Position numbers and translations under genes: made by a program. Below, piece by piece: positions 37,334-50,255 of a stretch of 64,000 nucleotides of DNA; position 1 is the first letter of the stretch, and each line of letters starts with the position of its first letter. The notes beneath the pieces were generated by a model that had not been told where the DNA came from, did not search any database, and worked only from the letters and a program-made list of their open reading frames with translations. Source of the DNA: Ailurus styani (lineage: Eukaryota; Chordata; Mammalia; Carnivora; Ailuridae); the NCBI GenBank assembly GCA_002007465.1, contig LNAC01000032.1, positions 4,338,536 through 4,402,535 on the forward strand. The letters are read 5' to 3'.

Positions 37334-37384
37334 CTTTGAGCTGGCACCTTATCCTGGCTAGTCTCTGCCTTAAGACGTAGAAAG
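37334..37384 (-). CDS. NPNT: NPNT alternative cassette exon (17 codons)
   Basis: This 51-base exon lies in the middle of intron 2. Read on the minus strand between TTTTGCAG and a weak GTTAGA donor, and joined to exon 2 in phase 1, it gives the insert FYVLRQRLARIRCQLKA between Pro58 and Val59. That agrees, with one Ile-to-Leu change, with the 17-residue insert I remember from a human nephronectin splice isoform. A T-rich polypyrimidine run precedes the acceptor. The exon is symmetric (phase 1-1), so inclusion or skipping keeps the frame. The insert is basic and carries one extra cysteine just before EGF domain 1, which could alter disulfide pairing or proteolysis (inference). The poor donor fits regulated rather than constitutive use. 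It is too short to appear as an open reading frame. Confidence 0.87.
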
Positions 37385-40332
37385 CTGCAAAACAAATGTC
37401 CAAAAAAAGAAATTCCAGATCTTTTCTCTGTAAGGAGGCTGGACTTGGGTATTTAGCAACTTGTTACATTCCCGGAGACTTACACATATTCAACGCTCAG
37501 TGCTTTTCTGAAATAAAAAAAAATCTAGGACATGTTTAAAATAGTATTATTTTAGTCACCGTTTTGTCATTCAAAAACATTTTGTAACAAAAATATTAAC
37601 CAATAATTGAAGTTGTGCTATTCTTTCATAGTCCAAATTCTAAATCAGAGTATTTCAGACCTCTTGTGGCACTGTACCTTCCAATCCAATTTTTCATTTT
37701 CAGAATATTAATTTTGGTTCCAAGAGACAGTATCCTTTTATTTAAATGAGTGTTGGACAAAATATCTGAAAAAAATTAAAACTCTGGATCAATTAGTAAC
37801 CAAGGGTAGTAGTTTTTTAACTGATAGATCTTTACTTACCTGTTTCTTACATACTTTGTATTCCCTTTTCTCTCCAACTTTGGGGAGGAAATGTTAAGGT
37901 TTGTTTTTTCTTTCCTTCCACAGCATTTTCTTCTTGCATGGCTGCTTTGGTTGTCAATAGCAACAAGAATTACCGTGAAAGCTCAGCCATTTCACTTGAA
38001 GATACATAAATAACCCAGTTTAACGAGAGTAAATGGAAGAATCTTGAAACAATACTAATCATGGTTAGGGTTTGACCAGCTTAGAGGTCCTAGAGGTAAG
38101 GGAAGAGATGATTTATTACTTCTCTGTGAATTAACACCTTCCCTCTTTAAAGCATAAAACACTCACTTTTATTTTTGATTTGTGTGTTTTTTGCATAAAT
38201 TAAAATTAGGTGAATGGAGCTTTCTTTGGGGTAATAGCAGAAGAGAAATAGTCCAAGACCAAATTGATTCAATTAAAGTAACAATTTAACTATTGATCCA
38301 GAATGATTGTTCTGTATTTTTAAAGGCGCACATATTGTTATATATACATACATATCTGCTTGTTAGAGGGTTTTTTTTTCATATTGATTAGGTTCATAAC
38401 AAATTAGTGTTTTGTATCTATTGTTATATTGTTAACTTTAATAGAACTCACCATATCTTGATGTTGACACATTTCTTAAAATAGAATAATGAAAATATCA
38501 GGTACAATCTTAACAAAAAGCTGAAAATAAATCAAAGCATAAATTGCAAATTACATTCTGGATCACATATTAAGGAAAATTGGTTATGGTTACGTATTAA
38601 AAGGGAAAAATATAAAAGGATACCGTTTCTTTAATACTCTTTAGTTGCCAATTTTGAATAATCTAATTTATCAAGAAAAGTACATTAAGTGGTTTTAAAT
38701 AAAGGTAAACAATAAAGAATAGCAAACATCATTATTTTCTAACTATTAACATTAGTACTAAGCAGCCAAACAGTTCTGTATAGTTTATTTTTGTCTTATA
38801 ATATCTTAAAGTTGGGTCACATTTCTCCTACTTAATATAAATCAGCCTTGACACACACAGATTTAGTAAATTTTATGGTATCAATATTTGTATCCATTAA
38901 ATAAGATTTCTGGCATGAAATTTTAGCCCATGTCTCCTATTTTTAAATTTGCATTTTAAAACTATACAAAACTGCATTTTAAATCAAAGCAATGTTAAAC
39001 CCAGAGTAGATTATTTCCAGGAAGTTTCTGGGGTCTATTCTCTATTGATGCATAAAGAAATTTTCACAGGCAGCAGTGACCACAATTTTTGTCAAAGCTG
39101 CCCCAAATAAATGCCCTACGTGTATTTGTGTGTATGTGTGGTATAAACTCCACTGTGAGAAACGCCAAAGTAGGATTCATTAGCAGCAAATAATATAGAA
39201 AAATCTGTCCCATCATCCCCTGATGTTTCTCACAACCACTGTAAACAGCCACAGTAGTAAACACATGCAACTTTGACAGCAAAGCCACTCCTAGTTTAGA
39301 CATCTAGAACTCTCTCCTGCGGCTTGCCCCAGAACCACTGCTTCAGTTCATCTGAATGCTGATATCATGCACTTTGCTGAGGGTTCTCTCACCGATACAG
39401 TAGCAGACATGGTTAAAAATAATAAGCACTCTGATGATTAGATGAAATTGTGAGTAATATAATCTAGAGAAACTAAACTCTTTGGAGATTAGTTTTTCTA
39501 GCCTGCAAAACACAGGTTTTCAGATTTGAAATTGGACATTTAAAAAAGTGAAGGATAAGAAAGCCCTAAGGAACTGGGCACATCATTATCCAAAGGTATG
39601 CCTATCTTCTAGAATAGAGTTTACTATAAATTTAATTATAAAATGCCCAAATATTAGGCCAAGCATAACCTTTGAAAAGGAAATAATGAAATGCCCCAGA
39701 CTAAGACAGATAAAATTACCACATGACCCAGATAGGAGTCACACAAGCCTCTTAAGCAAAGAGCACAGTGTGACATATGCACATTTTCACAGGTGACAAA
39801 TGCCAGGTACATGCATGAAAGGGAAAGGTCCTGCTTCACACTGTCCTTCTACCTCTCAACTCTAATCTACAGCTAGAAAAAGTAGTAGCTCTAAAATTTC
39901 TCCACACCCAACCTTAAATTTCACACTGTATTTCTCATCGTCAAAAAATTTATATCAGCCTGGCAAACTCTATTCATAGACAACTACCCAACACCAGACA
40001 TTTAAGACACCAAGATCCAGGACAACAGATCCCATGAAGAGCATTTTAAGTATTTTGGATAATCCCAATTTTCAGACCAATATTTTTTAATATTTATTTT
40101 AAGTATATTTATTAGAGTTATAGAATTCATCAGAATCCAACAGAAGATTAGAGAACATTTAACATATCTACCAATCATTTCTTTATAGTTTTCCTCCAAT
40201 TCCCCAAATAGTTTCAAAAAATATAATTCTGCATTAATTGGGAATATCTATATATGGGAATGTTTTAATTCCTGTCCATAGATACCAAGATATGATGAAA
40301 CTTTTAATTCGTCAATGATTTTAAAACTCAAT

Positions 40333-40386
40333 CCAAAAATAAATAAAAATAAAAATAAAAATCCAAGGGACAAAGGACAAAGGACT
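40333..40386 (+). repeat. (AAATA)n and GGACAAA repeats
   Basis: Several AAATA/AAAAT units are followed by about three GGACAAA units. The tract is short and simple. Confidence 0.8.
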
Positions 40387-42560
40387 TCGAAACCACCGTT
40401 ATCTATGTGAAATGCCACGAGGTATTTATGTAATCATATGAACGTGGGACAATTTATTCAGTAGAAACTGTTACCATAGTAAGTGTGTAAGATATAAAAT
40501 CAGCTCTAAATACCCATGCATGTTAAAAAAAATACGGCGAAGTGTGAGCTGCAATTTGTGTTTCTTCTATTTGCTATTTGTTGGCATGCAAACATTTGGC
40601 AGGTAATTATTAAGTACCTACAAATCTTAACGTTGAAATAAAATAGTACCAAAGGCTTTAGAAAAGTATTTTGGGTGGCAGGAAGCTTATATTTGGATAG
40701 TCTATCTGTGGAATTAGTTTCTGTAAATGTCGCAACACATACCTTTGACCATTTAGGGATCTCTCCTAGAAACTGATTTTGAGAACTCTAATGTATTAAA
40801 ATAAGAATAAAGATTTGTGAAAAACAACTTTGTTTTTGGCAAAGTAAGCATAAATCCAGAAATTTCCAATTATTTCTTCCTTTGTGTCCATCAGTATAAA
40901 CTTAAACCATGATGACATACTTCCTAAAATCTCACCATAAATCAGTAATATCTATAAAAGAAACCCTACCCTTATGATCTGATGATGTTACAATAGGAAA
41001 ACACGTCAGCTCTGGAAAATTTATATCATTAATCTATCGAATGGTTAAAAAGATACTGACAAAATGAAGTGTTCCATTTTAAAATTTAATTGACTCTCGG
41101 TTATCCACATGCAAATAACTGATGGTAAACCCTTAGTCTCAAACTGGCTCTCCCCCGACATCTAGTACATTGCAAGGATGTCTCTCCAGCTTTTAGTTAG
41201 TGTATGGCAGAAAAAGAGGGTCTCTAATAAAATATAAATTTTTAAATTTATAATAAATATATAAAAAAGTTTTTTTCTCCAAAGGCAACTACTATATTCT
41301 AAAACTAAGAAACTGTTTTGCCTATTCATATCTTTTTCCTTCCATAATAACAATAACGAGTTCTCTTAACATTGTTTTATTAGGCTAAGTTAGAACTAAA
41401 ATTGTTGAGAGAATCTATGAATATGGAATGAACACATAGATATCTGGCACCATTTTACCACACATAATAAAACTTTATCTGATTTAGGCTTTAATGCATT
41501 CCTTTATGCTGGCTTTATTAGTAATTTTATTAGAAATTATATTATGACCATAATTCTCTTTAATTATACACTACTATGAATTAAATGATGAAATCACAAA
41601 ACTGAAAAGCTTTACAGCATTAAAATGTAAAAGTAATTTAATTTCATATCATTTAACAGAACTCTATACTTTGTAACACATCAATTTTTAGTAAGTGGGT
41701 GTACATTTTGCAACTAATTTGCCCTGGTAGACTCCCAAGGATGCACTGTGAATCACAATAGGCTATGCTACTAACTTTTTTCTACGGTTGTAGTGACTGA
41801 TATCATTTTAAAATTTTTTCAAGCCAAATTATTCTGGCTGCATTCTATTATCTTTGATAATGGATCATGTATTTGTTCCCAAGACAAAATAGAAGGTTTG
41901 GGCTCTACCATGTAAACACCTTAGCTCCCTTCCAGGTTGACTGACACACGGTAACAATTCTCAGACCGGTTTGATTCCTGGTTGCTACAGATCTCTGAGG
42001 AGAGTCATTTAAAGCCTCTGCTTTCTTTCTCTGCTTCTCCCAAAGAAATGGGGTATTTCCTGGATTGGTGCCCTCTCGAGACACACACTGAGCTATCTTT
42101 CTTTAAGAGAGAGACTCTCTGGGGACATGTGTATATCAGGGTTGCAGGTTCCAAGCCCCACTGGGGCTTCATGACTGCAAGAGAATCAGTGCTTCCTCAC
42201 ACCCCAGTGAAAAGGAGTTAAGTTTGAGTCTTGTTAGGAACATAAATAATGCCACAGATTCTGCTTTGAGTCTATTCAGGCCTAAGTGGCTTATTTAAAG
42301 CAGCCCTTCATGAGATCCAGGGGAACTGGGATAACAACTAAAGGTCATTTGGGCTCCTCTGCATATCTGTAACAATCCAGAGCTTTGGCGGAAATGAGCG
42401 CTGGTCAAGGAGTTTGTTGTTCCTGGGTTCACTGGCCCAATTTTGTGGAACAGGTCAAGTAGCATAAATGATGCCTGTAAGCAATGTTTGTGCCTCATCT
42501 CTTATCCCAAGCCGTAATGTACTTAGAGATAAATAAGACCATAGCAAAATGGTGATGAGC

Positions 42561-42749
42561 TTTTTTTTTTTTTAAGATTTTTTTTTTAATTTATTTGACA
42601 CAGAGAGAAAAATCACAAGTAGGCTGAGAGGCAGGCAGAGAGAGAGGAGGAAGCTGGTTCCCCGCTGAGCAGGCTGGATCCCAGGACCCTGAGGTCATGA
42701 CCTGAGCTGAAGGCAGAGGATTTAACCCACTGAGCCACCCAGGCACCCT
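42561..42749 (-). mobile_element. Can-SINE, minus
   Basis: This is a reverse copy with a small internal deletion before CTGGATCCC, flanked by TGGTGATGAGCTTTT. Confidence 0.92.
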
Positions 42750-42944
42750 GGTGATGAGCTTTTATACTGATATCCAATGAATACAAAAGTAACTCATATA
42801 AAACTGATATTAAAAATATTCTCCCACTGATTTATTGGCAGAACCTCCTTATACTGAATCACAGGAAACATCTATCTACACTCCAGTCACACCACCTCTG
42901 GATACCCACTCTACCAAGTGTTGACTGATGTTTAAAATACATAG

Positions 42945-42990
42945 GATGGAAGGAAGGAAAGAAAGAAAGATAAAGAGAAAGAGGATGGGG
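42945..42990 (+). repeat. (GGAA)n/(GAAA)n tract
   Basis: A short run of GGAA units passes into GAAA units, purine only. Confidence 0.75.
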
Positions 42991-43216
42991 GGTATGGGGT
43001 AGACTTTAATAATACAGCAAACTTCACGACATTGTTAGTGATCCTAACTTAAAACTGTCTTTTCTAACCTGGAATTGCCCATAAAGCCCTACAGAGTTCA
43101 GAAATCACAGTTATTCTGAGCTAGATTGAGAGGAGATATCAGAAAGCTAAGTATGTAGATAATATTTCTTAAACTTCCCAAGAACTGTGCTGTTAGAATA
43201 GGGGGGCCTCATCTTA

Positions 43217-43282
43217 GATCAGAACATCTTCTAGGAAATAGCTGCTTTTTTTTTAAAGATTTTATTTATTTATTTATTTATT

Positions 43283-43333
<51 letters not shown>

Positions 43334-43557
43334 ACACAAGCAGGCAGAGGCAGTGAGAGAAGCAGGCTCCCTGCCGAGCAAGGAGCCCAATGCGGGACTC
43401 GATCCCATGACGTTGGGATCATGACCTGAACCAAAGGCAGCTGCTTAACCAACTGAGCCACCCAGATGTCCCTAGGAAATAGCTTTGTACAACAACCACC
43501 GGCTTCAGATCAGAGCATCTTCTAGGAAACAGCTTTGTACAAGCACCACCAGCTTCA
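43217..43557. repeat. 50-base tandem duplication split by a SINE
   Basis: Copy 1 is 43217-43243 plus 43485-43507; copy 2 is 43508-43557. Both run GATCAGARCATCTTCTAGG to ACCRGCTTCA with few differences. The SINE at 43244-43472 lies inside copy 1. Confidence 0.88.
43244..43472 (-). mobile_element. Can-SINE, minus, with expanded GA tract
   Basis: This is a reverse copy whose GA-rich part has expanded to an uninterrupted run of about 45 bases (43288-43332). It is flanked by TAGGAAATAGCT. It has inserted inside the first copy of a 50-base tandem duplication. Confidence 0.92.
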
Positions 43558-44149
43558 TGACAGAAATGTTGCTGTGGCCCCTTCCACTCCACCATTCACT
43601 CCCACTTCATGAAGGACCATGTGAAAGTCTTCTTTCAGAACTACATATGGGAGAAGCCATAATTTCCCCCAAATAACTGGCCTGATTTTCCCCTAACAAA
43701 CATCATGAACTGTATGAGCAGTAACACTTTTCTTTTTCTGTTGGCTACCAGAAGCTAACAGCTACATTATAAGACATAGTTAGGATCCTATGTCTGACTT
43801 CTCTACATGTTAATAACTCTCCTGACAGCTTGCCTTTTATTCTCTCCTTTTTTTTCCCTCCCCCAGCCCTCGTTAGTTCTGTTTTCCTATTTTATTGCAT
43901 GCATTCCTGAGAGCCACTTCATATCCTTCCCCAAGCAAAGTAGAATATAAACAAATAGAAACGAAGGAACAAATTCTAGTTCTCTTTTAAACTATCTTCT
44001 CAAGAAATCAAAAATAAAAGTGGCTGATCAGAAGGTTTCCACTGTGTAATATTATCCATGATTTAATCTCCTTTAAGTGACATATTTTATAGAAGATGAT
44101 TTATAAAAATAAAATGGGTTCTTCAATTACTATACTTACATAAAAACAG

Positions 44150-44450
44150 GATGTCCCTATAACTCTCCCACATCTAAATGTATATAACAGTGATGATGAA
44201 TATGCAAAGATATTGACTGCAGCACATTTCATAAAACCAAAATATTGAAAATCACCTAAACATGCATAAATAGACATTGTTAAATTAATTAGGTATGTAC
44301 ATATGATGAGATACTATACAGCCATTTAAAAGGATGAGTCAAGTTTACATGAACTGATAAGCACTGGTCTCTAAAATGTAATATATGAAAAAAGAAGACA
44401 CAGAATAGTTCTTTGTGCTATCAATTTATAAACAAAGATAATTCGCAAAT
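44150..44450 (+). repeat. L1 3' UTR-like fragment
   Basis: The series GCAGCACATTTCATAAAACC, then GAGATACTATACAGCCATTT and AAAGGATGAGTCAAG resembles the tail of L1 ORF2 or its 3' UTR. It is much decayed. Confidence 0.45.
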
Positions 44451-44473
44451 GTTTACAAATCCCTATAAAGATC

Positions 44474-44760
44474 AATAAGAAAGAGTTCCTGGGGGGCGCC
44501 TGGGTGGCTCAGCGGTTTAAAGCCTCTGCCTTCGGCTCAGGTCATGATCTCAGGGTCCTGGGATCGAGGCCCACATCGGGCTCTCTGCTCGGCAGGGAGC
44601 CTGCTTCCTCCTCTCTCTCTGCCTGCCTCTCTGCCTACTTGTGATCTCTCTCTCTCTCTGTCAAATAAATAAATAAAATCTTTAAAAGTTCCTGGGGATT
44701 GGAACAATAAGAAACAGTTCCTGGGGGTTGGAACTAATTCAATAAGAAATAGTTCCTATC
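44474..44760. repeat. Three-copy short tandem repeat split by a SINE
   Basis: Three units start AATAAGAAANAGTTCCT, at 44474, near 44706 and near 44740. The first is interrupted by the SINE at 44493-44685. Confidence 0.8.
44493..44685 (+). mobile_element. Can-SINE, plus (young)
   Basis: This copy is close to consensus with an AGTTCCTGGGG duplication. It has inserted in a local tandem repeat of the AATAAGAAAnAGTTCCTGGG type. Confidence 0.92.
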
Positions 44761-45589
44761 AGAAAAACAGGGAGGTTAGAGAGACTTACCTTTACTACTG
44801 TCTTTCTCTCTCTTCAAGTCTTTTAATTCTCCACTTAGGCATGTATTTATTTTGTTAAATAAAATGATTTTAATACATAATTAAGATAAAGATTTGAATC
44901 ACTAATGGAAAAGTTATGCCTCAATGATTTTGAAGTCATTTTGTTAAAGACTTTGACACAGGAATATTTTAATATTTCCTGAAAATCTTTTTATCATAAC
45001 AAGTCTCCCAAAAAACTTTATTCAGATACCAAAATTCTACATAATCCTCCCTAATAGTAAAAAAGAAAATCCTCTATACAAAGTGATAAAAATTATGACT
45101 GACCTATAAATAAAAGGTTAATGAATTAAGCAATCTCTAAAAGAATGTGCAAATCTTTCTTACAAGTGAAAAGGACCTCACATTCATAAAAAACACACAA
45201 CCACTTGTCAGGATGCCAGGTGGAAATCCTGGCAAATGGACAAACCACACTCCACCTTCCCAGTGTGAGCCAGTTGCCTCTGTTCCAAGAGGAAACAGGT
45301 GAAAAAGGGGGACAAAGGTCCATCACTGACCTACCAGAAGGGCTTTTGGGGGAAAGAGTCAGGATCAGAGTATCCTAAAATTAAGCACCAGATCAGATTC
45401 TGGATATGGAACTGCCAGAGCTTTAAGTCAGCACTCCAATCCAGTCTTTTCCATAACTATTTACTATCAAGTAAGAAACCACTGGCCAGTTGGTCAAAAC
45501 CACAAACATATACACCATTTGATCTCACATAAAAAGTTATCTTGCAGAAATACTAGAACACATCCAAAATAGTATTTCTCTATTGTATA

Positions 45590-45960
45590 TTTCAAGGTTA
45601 CTTATTTTAGAATTGTATTAGTAAAAGATTAGAATCAACACAAATGTCCATCAATAAGAAACTGATTAATAAATTATGGTATAGCCATGCAATGGAATAC
45701 TATAAACCCATTTTTAAAAAGTGAGCAGGCTCCTCATGTACTGATGATAAAGAAAGCTTTCCAAGATACATTGTTAAGGAAAAGGAGCAAGGTACAGAAC
45801 AATATATACAGTATAACTTTCATTTGTATAAAAGAGAAGGGGTAGAGAAGATAAAGAAATTTGCCCATTAATATGTAAAATCTTTCTAAAAGGTACAAAA
45901 AAAAGCTAATAATATTCATTGCTCTGCAGAGGGATATTTGAAGAAATAAATGCATTTTCT
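45590..45960 (+). repeat. L1 3' UTR-like fragment
   Basis: AACACAAATGTCCATCAATA, GCAATGGAATACTATAAACC and ATATACAGTATAAC follow the L1 3' order. It is decayed. Confidence 0.5.
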
Positions 45961-48524
45961 CTTACAAAGTAAATATTTTTAAAAGATTGATGGGAAAAAA
46001 TTTCAAACCTGCATCAAGCTGGTGGGAAAGGGCTGAAAATATCTGTGTGTGGTGGTGAGGAAGGAGAGGGGAGCAGTGAGGATTAGGCCCTCCTCTCCTT
46101 GCTTTTCATCTCCCACGTGATGAAGGCCCAGCTCCCAGGATGAATATCTTCCATCACTAAGGGATGCTGCATGCCATCATTCAACATCATTGGACAATCA
46201 CTTTAAAAGCATGCAACTGAGTAAAATGGATTCAAAATGCATATAACCTGAATTCTACAGATAAAAAGCACCCTTCAAAAATGCCATCTATTACACTTGC
46301 TGTAACAGGGACTCAGGGAGGGAAAACACACCCATGTTTTTTGAAGTTTATATAACAGAAAGTTCTCAAGTAGAAATACAGTGTTGCTTCTGGGGCCAGA
46401 AGTACCATGCTGGTAGCAGTGAGTACATGTGTGTATCCCTTCACTTTCTATGGCAGCACATCTCTGTGGCTGGTATTTGAAGGCAGATCTAGCGGAGGAC
46501 CTTACAGCAACTCGAGAGTTTCCCTTTCTGTGACCTGATCTCCCAGCTTAGGAAGTACTAACATTTCTAATCCATAAAGGTTAAGACCTTCCCAGATTAA
46601 CTTTATGAGGGGATCGTAGGAAAGGAGTTGATCTTAAAAGTATTATATAAAGATCAGTTCCAATAGGAGAAAAGATGAAGGAACAAAGCAATTTCCGTAA
46701 AACTTAACTTTCAAGACTACACATACTCAAAACTACCTGTTTGAAAAGGTCAAACTTCTTCAACACTGATTTTAGTTTGGAATCTGCATTCCAAAACCAC
46801 TCGAAGTTACTGAAAGTACATGGTGTTCTTAAATAAGCTTTTCACAGAAAGTGGTAGTTGAATAATCTTTTTCAAAAACTTCACTTCCTGAGGATTTAGA
46901 GGTTTAGTGCTAAAAGTAGCTATAAGATTGTTCACTGCCTTGTTTTTATTCCTACCTGATAATAAAAAGAACCAGAATCTGCATTACCACCCCCCAAAAT
47001 ACAGAAGGAAGCTAACCACATTAAGGCAGTGAAGAGTGCTCGGCTCCATTCAAGTGGCCCCAAGACCTGCTGGCCATCTTCAGTATGGCTCTGGGCAGTG
47101 TAGCCTACCTGAGACCCCCAGTTATTCCTGGAGTAGGTATGACTGTATGGGTATAAAGAAGGTTAACTATAAAATGCTAATTCACATTCAATGGCAGCCA
47201 CTATAGCTGCTGCCTAAAAAATAGAAAAGCATTTACTAGGAATAACCTTTCTGTGGGGGAACACTATGTATGGTCTTCAAAGCCAATTCTAGTTTTTCTC
47301 ATTTACTCTTGATTATTTTAAAGACAAGTGTTCAAAATCTAAATAATTAAAGAAAGGTATAATTCATACAATTTTGTGACTAGGGACAGGAAACCAGTAT
47401 AGGGAGCAAAAATTAATAAATCGCGTTCCATTTTCACGATTAAGTTTTTGAACTCAGATACAAGTAACAAATGAAACATGAAATTTAAATGTTTCATTCA
47501 CAAAATCAAAATCTCTGCTTAAACTAATAAACTTTTCATTTGAAATACAGAAATAACTCCAAAATAGTTTCAGAATAAATTACTGCTTCTACGTCTCCCT
47601 GTTGCCCTAACCTATACATTTATTTAACATTGATAAGAATTCAAAAGTTTCACTTTCCCTGACAATTGTTACCGTTGCAGCCTTTACTAACCTCAGGGAG
47701 GGGTAGGAGGAAATGAGGTTTAGAATTAATAAGGCAAAGTCAAACTCTAGGTGTCGGTTTTACATCTTTCCAAATTTTTCTGAAAAATATACCAGAACAT
47801 CGGCATTTTGCCTGGTTTTAAGGAAAAATGACACAAAATCACCCTAATTCATGTAATTTCCTTCAGAAACCACAAACTGCTCAGTGACAGCCAAAGAACT
47901 CAGAAAACAGCTTTGATGAAACCTGGAACTTGCCGTATTTTGAATTTTTCTTCACACCTCTAAAAAGTGCTTTCCACAGAAACACTACTGTCATAGCCAC
48001 ATACACAACCAAATCTGTAAATCAAGTAAACAGAAAAACAACCATATAGAAATATAATATTTAGATCCTCTATACTTTTTCTACATTAGGGAAGCTCTTT
48101 AAATAGCTAACCAGGTATAAAAGTTAGTAACACTCACATGTCCCAAACTACCTACTGCTTTTAGTTAAGAGTCAGTTCCACAGCATACACAGTTATTGTT
48201 TTTTTAATAAAATACACAAACCCTGAGAAATCTTTTTTACAGAGATCTCCACTTGGTAGGAGAAATTGTTAAAATCATTAAAGTGAAGTGTACCATTAAT
48301 ATGATGGGAAACTGAAGGAATAGAATTACAGAACAAGAAACAAGTATTTTTTGACAATCTGAGTAAGGTGCCATGTGCTGTAAATATGTAACTATCAGTG
48401 TGTTGTGATTAAGAAAATCTCACTTTACCGCAAAGAGCCACACCAATAGTGGATAAAGATAAAGCCCAAGACAATTAGAAAATCAAGTTTTGAATTCTCA
48501 ATGAGACCTGTTTATGGGTCAAGA

Positions 48525-48735
48525 ATGGAGGCGGGTGGGGGGATGGGTGAAATAGAGGATGGGGATTAACGAGGACACTTGTGAAGAATACCAGGTGTTG
48601 TATGTAAGTGTCAAATCATTATATTGTACACCTGAAACTAATTGCACTGTATGTTAACTAACTGGAATCTAAATAAAAACTTTAAAAAAAAACCCCACAA
48701 AACAAAAAACAAAACAAAACAGAACAAAAACCAAA
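48525..48735 (+). repeat. L1 3' end with A-rich tail
   Basis: A G-rich start (GGCGGGTGGGGGGATGGGTG) leads to TATTGTACACCTGAAACTAA and a final AAATAAAAACTTTAAAAAAA, the typical carnivore L1 3' UTR end. An AACAAA-type simple repeat continues the tail to about 48735. Confidence 0.85.
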
Positions 48736-50024
48736 GAATCAAAGGATAGAAAGAAGGCAAGGGTATGACCTCTAAAAGAACTAGGAAAACACAACCTGCC
48801 TGTTTCTGGACTAGGTCCTGCTTTCTGCAGCCGGGCAGGAATGTTGGGATAGAATGTCAGGTGGCACGGGCAGGAAGCAGAAGATAGCTCCTCTGCCTGT
48901 CTGGGTAGCACCCTTCCTTCCTCAGTCCCTGAGGGAAGGATGAGAAGTCCGGCTGAATGTGGCTTATGGCTGGACACTATGACCAGGAGTGAGGGCTGAG
49001 CAATACAAGCTCTCTGCAAAGTCAACTGGCTTCTCCAAACAAGGCCATGGAAAGGGGAGTAGCAAGCATTTCTATGTCAACACAACTGTGTCTCACAGAT
49101 AGAGTCAAAACGTCTTATATATGCTCGACCAAATGGATTAAACACAAAGGTCACTGCACTAGGGCATGAGAGATGATAAAAAAAAAATATGTAATATAAT
49201 GAGGGTATAGCCTTACACATCTTCTAAGGGATAAACTGGGTGCTTCTGTGTCTAGGTGGAAATAGCTTCCTTTTGCTTTGTTGTGCTAATTGAAGGAAAA
49301 GTCCCAAGTGAACCATTCAGAAAAACAAGAACCAAACCTTTGCTGAGGAAAGGAGAATGCTCCTCATGGGTAAGAACTCTGAAATGATCTGAGGGTCAGA
49401 GAGGCAAAAACAATTTTCATATTAAATTTCTCAGAAGCTCTTTGGAATTTTTGTAGGTAGTCCATTACCAGGTGGAAGAGTTAATGAACAGCATGGCATT
49501 TTTCCTTGAATAAATGGAGTGACAAAAATTTCAATTTCATAAAAGCTTCCTTTAAAAACTAATCAGGAGCTTTTCGTTTGTCCCCAGCAAGCCTCTGTTT
49601 GGTGTTGTTCTTCCTACTTTGAGCTGACCTCTGGCCCCTACATTCCTCTACCTGTTTATAGCAAAACAAAGACAGGGGCGCTCTAAGCTGACAAGAGACA
49701 TTTGGACCATCTGAATTGGGAGGGGGGGCGGGGGGGCAGAGAAACCCACAAGGAAACATCCATCTTTGAACTAGTTTTTTACAACTCTGCCATCTACAAT
49801 ATTAATGGTAAAAATCCACCTGGCTTTTTTTAATTTAAAGGCATTTTATTTTATTGTAACATGGAGAGCCTTAGAATCAATGTTTTTATTTTGGAAGTAA
49901 ATGCAAAAATACATTTATCATGCCTAGAAAACAAAGAATCTGATAGCATGGGTATGTCCCATTCCATAGCACTCTTTCAAAAGCAGTATTCCTTTATATT
50001 TCTTTACTTTTATCAAACACATAC

Positions 50025-50255
50025 ATAGCATTTACTCTGTGCCAGGAACAGCATTAAGAGCTTTACGAGTAACTCATTTACACCTCATTTACGGTCCTAT
50101 GAGGTATTATACTATTTTATATCCATTTCAGAGATAAGGAAAATAAAGCACAGAGAAGTTGAATGACTTGCTCAAGGTCACACAGCTAATAAGGGATGGA
50201 ACTGAAATTTAAACCCAGGCAGTCTGGCTTGAGTCCATGCTCCCTCCCTTATATT
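50025..50255 (-). repeat. MIR (reverse)
   Basis: TTTACTCTGTGCCAGGAAC, CCTATGAGGTATTATAC and TGACTTGCTCAAGGTCACAC are a well-kept reverse MIR. It is one of the best-preserved ancient repeats in the window. Confidence 0.85.
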
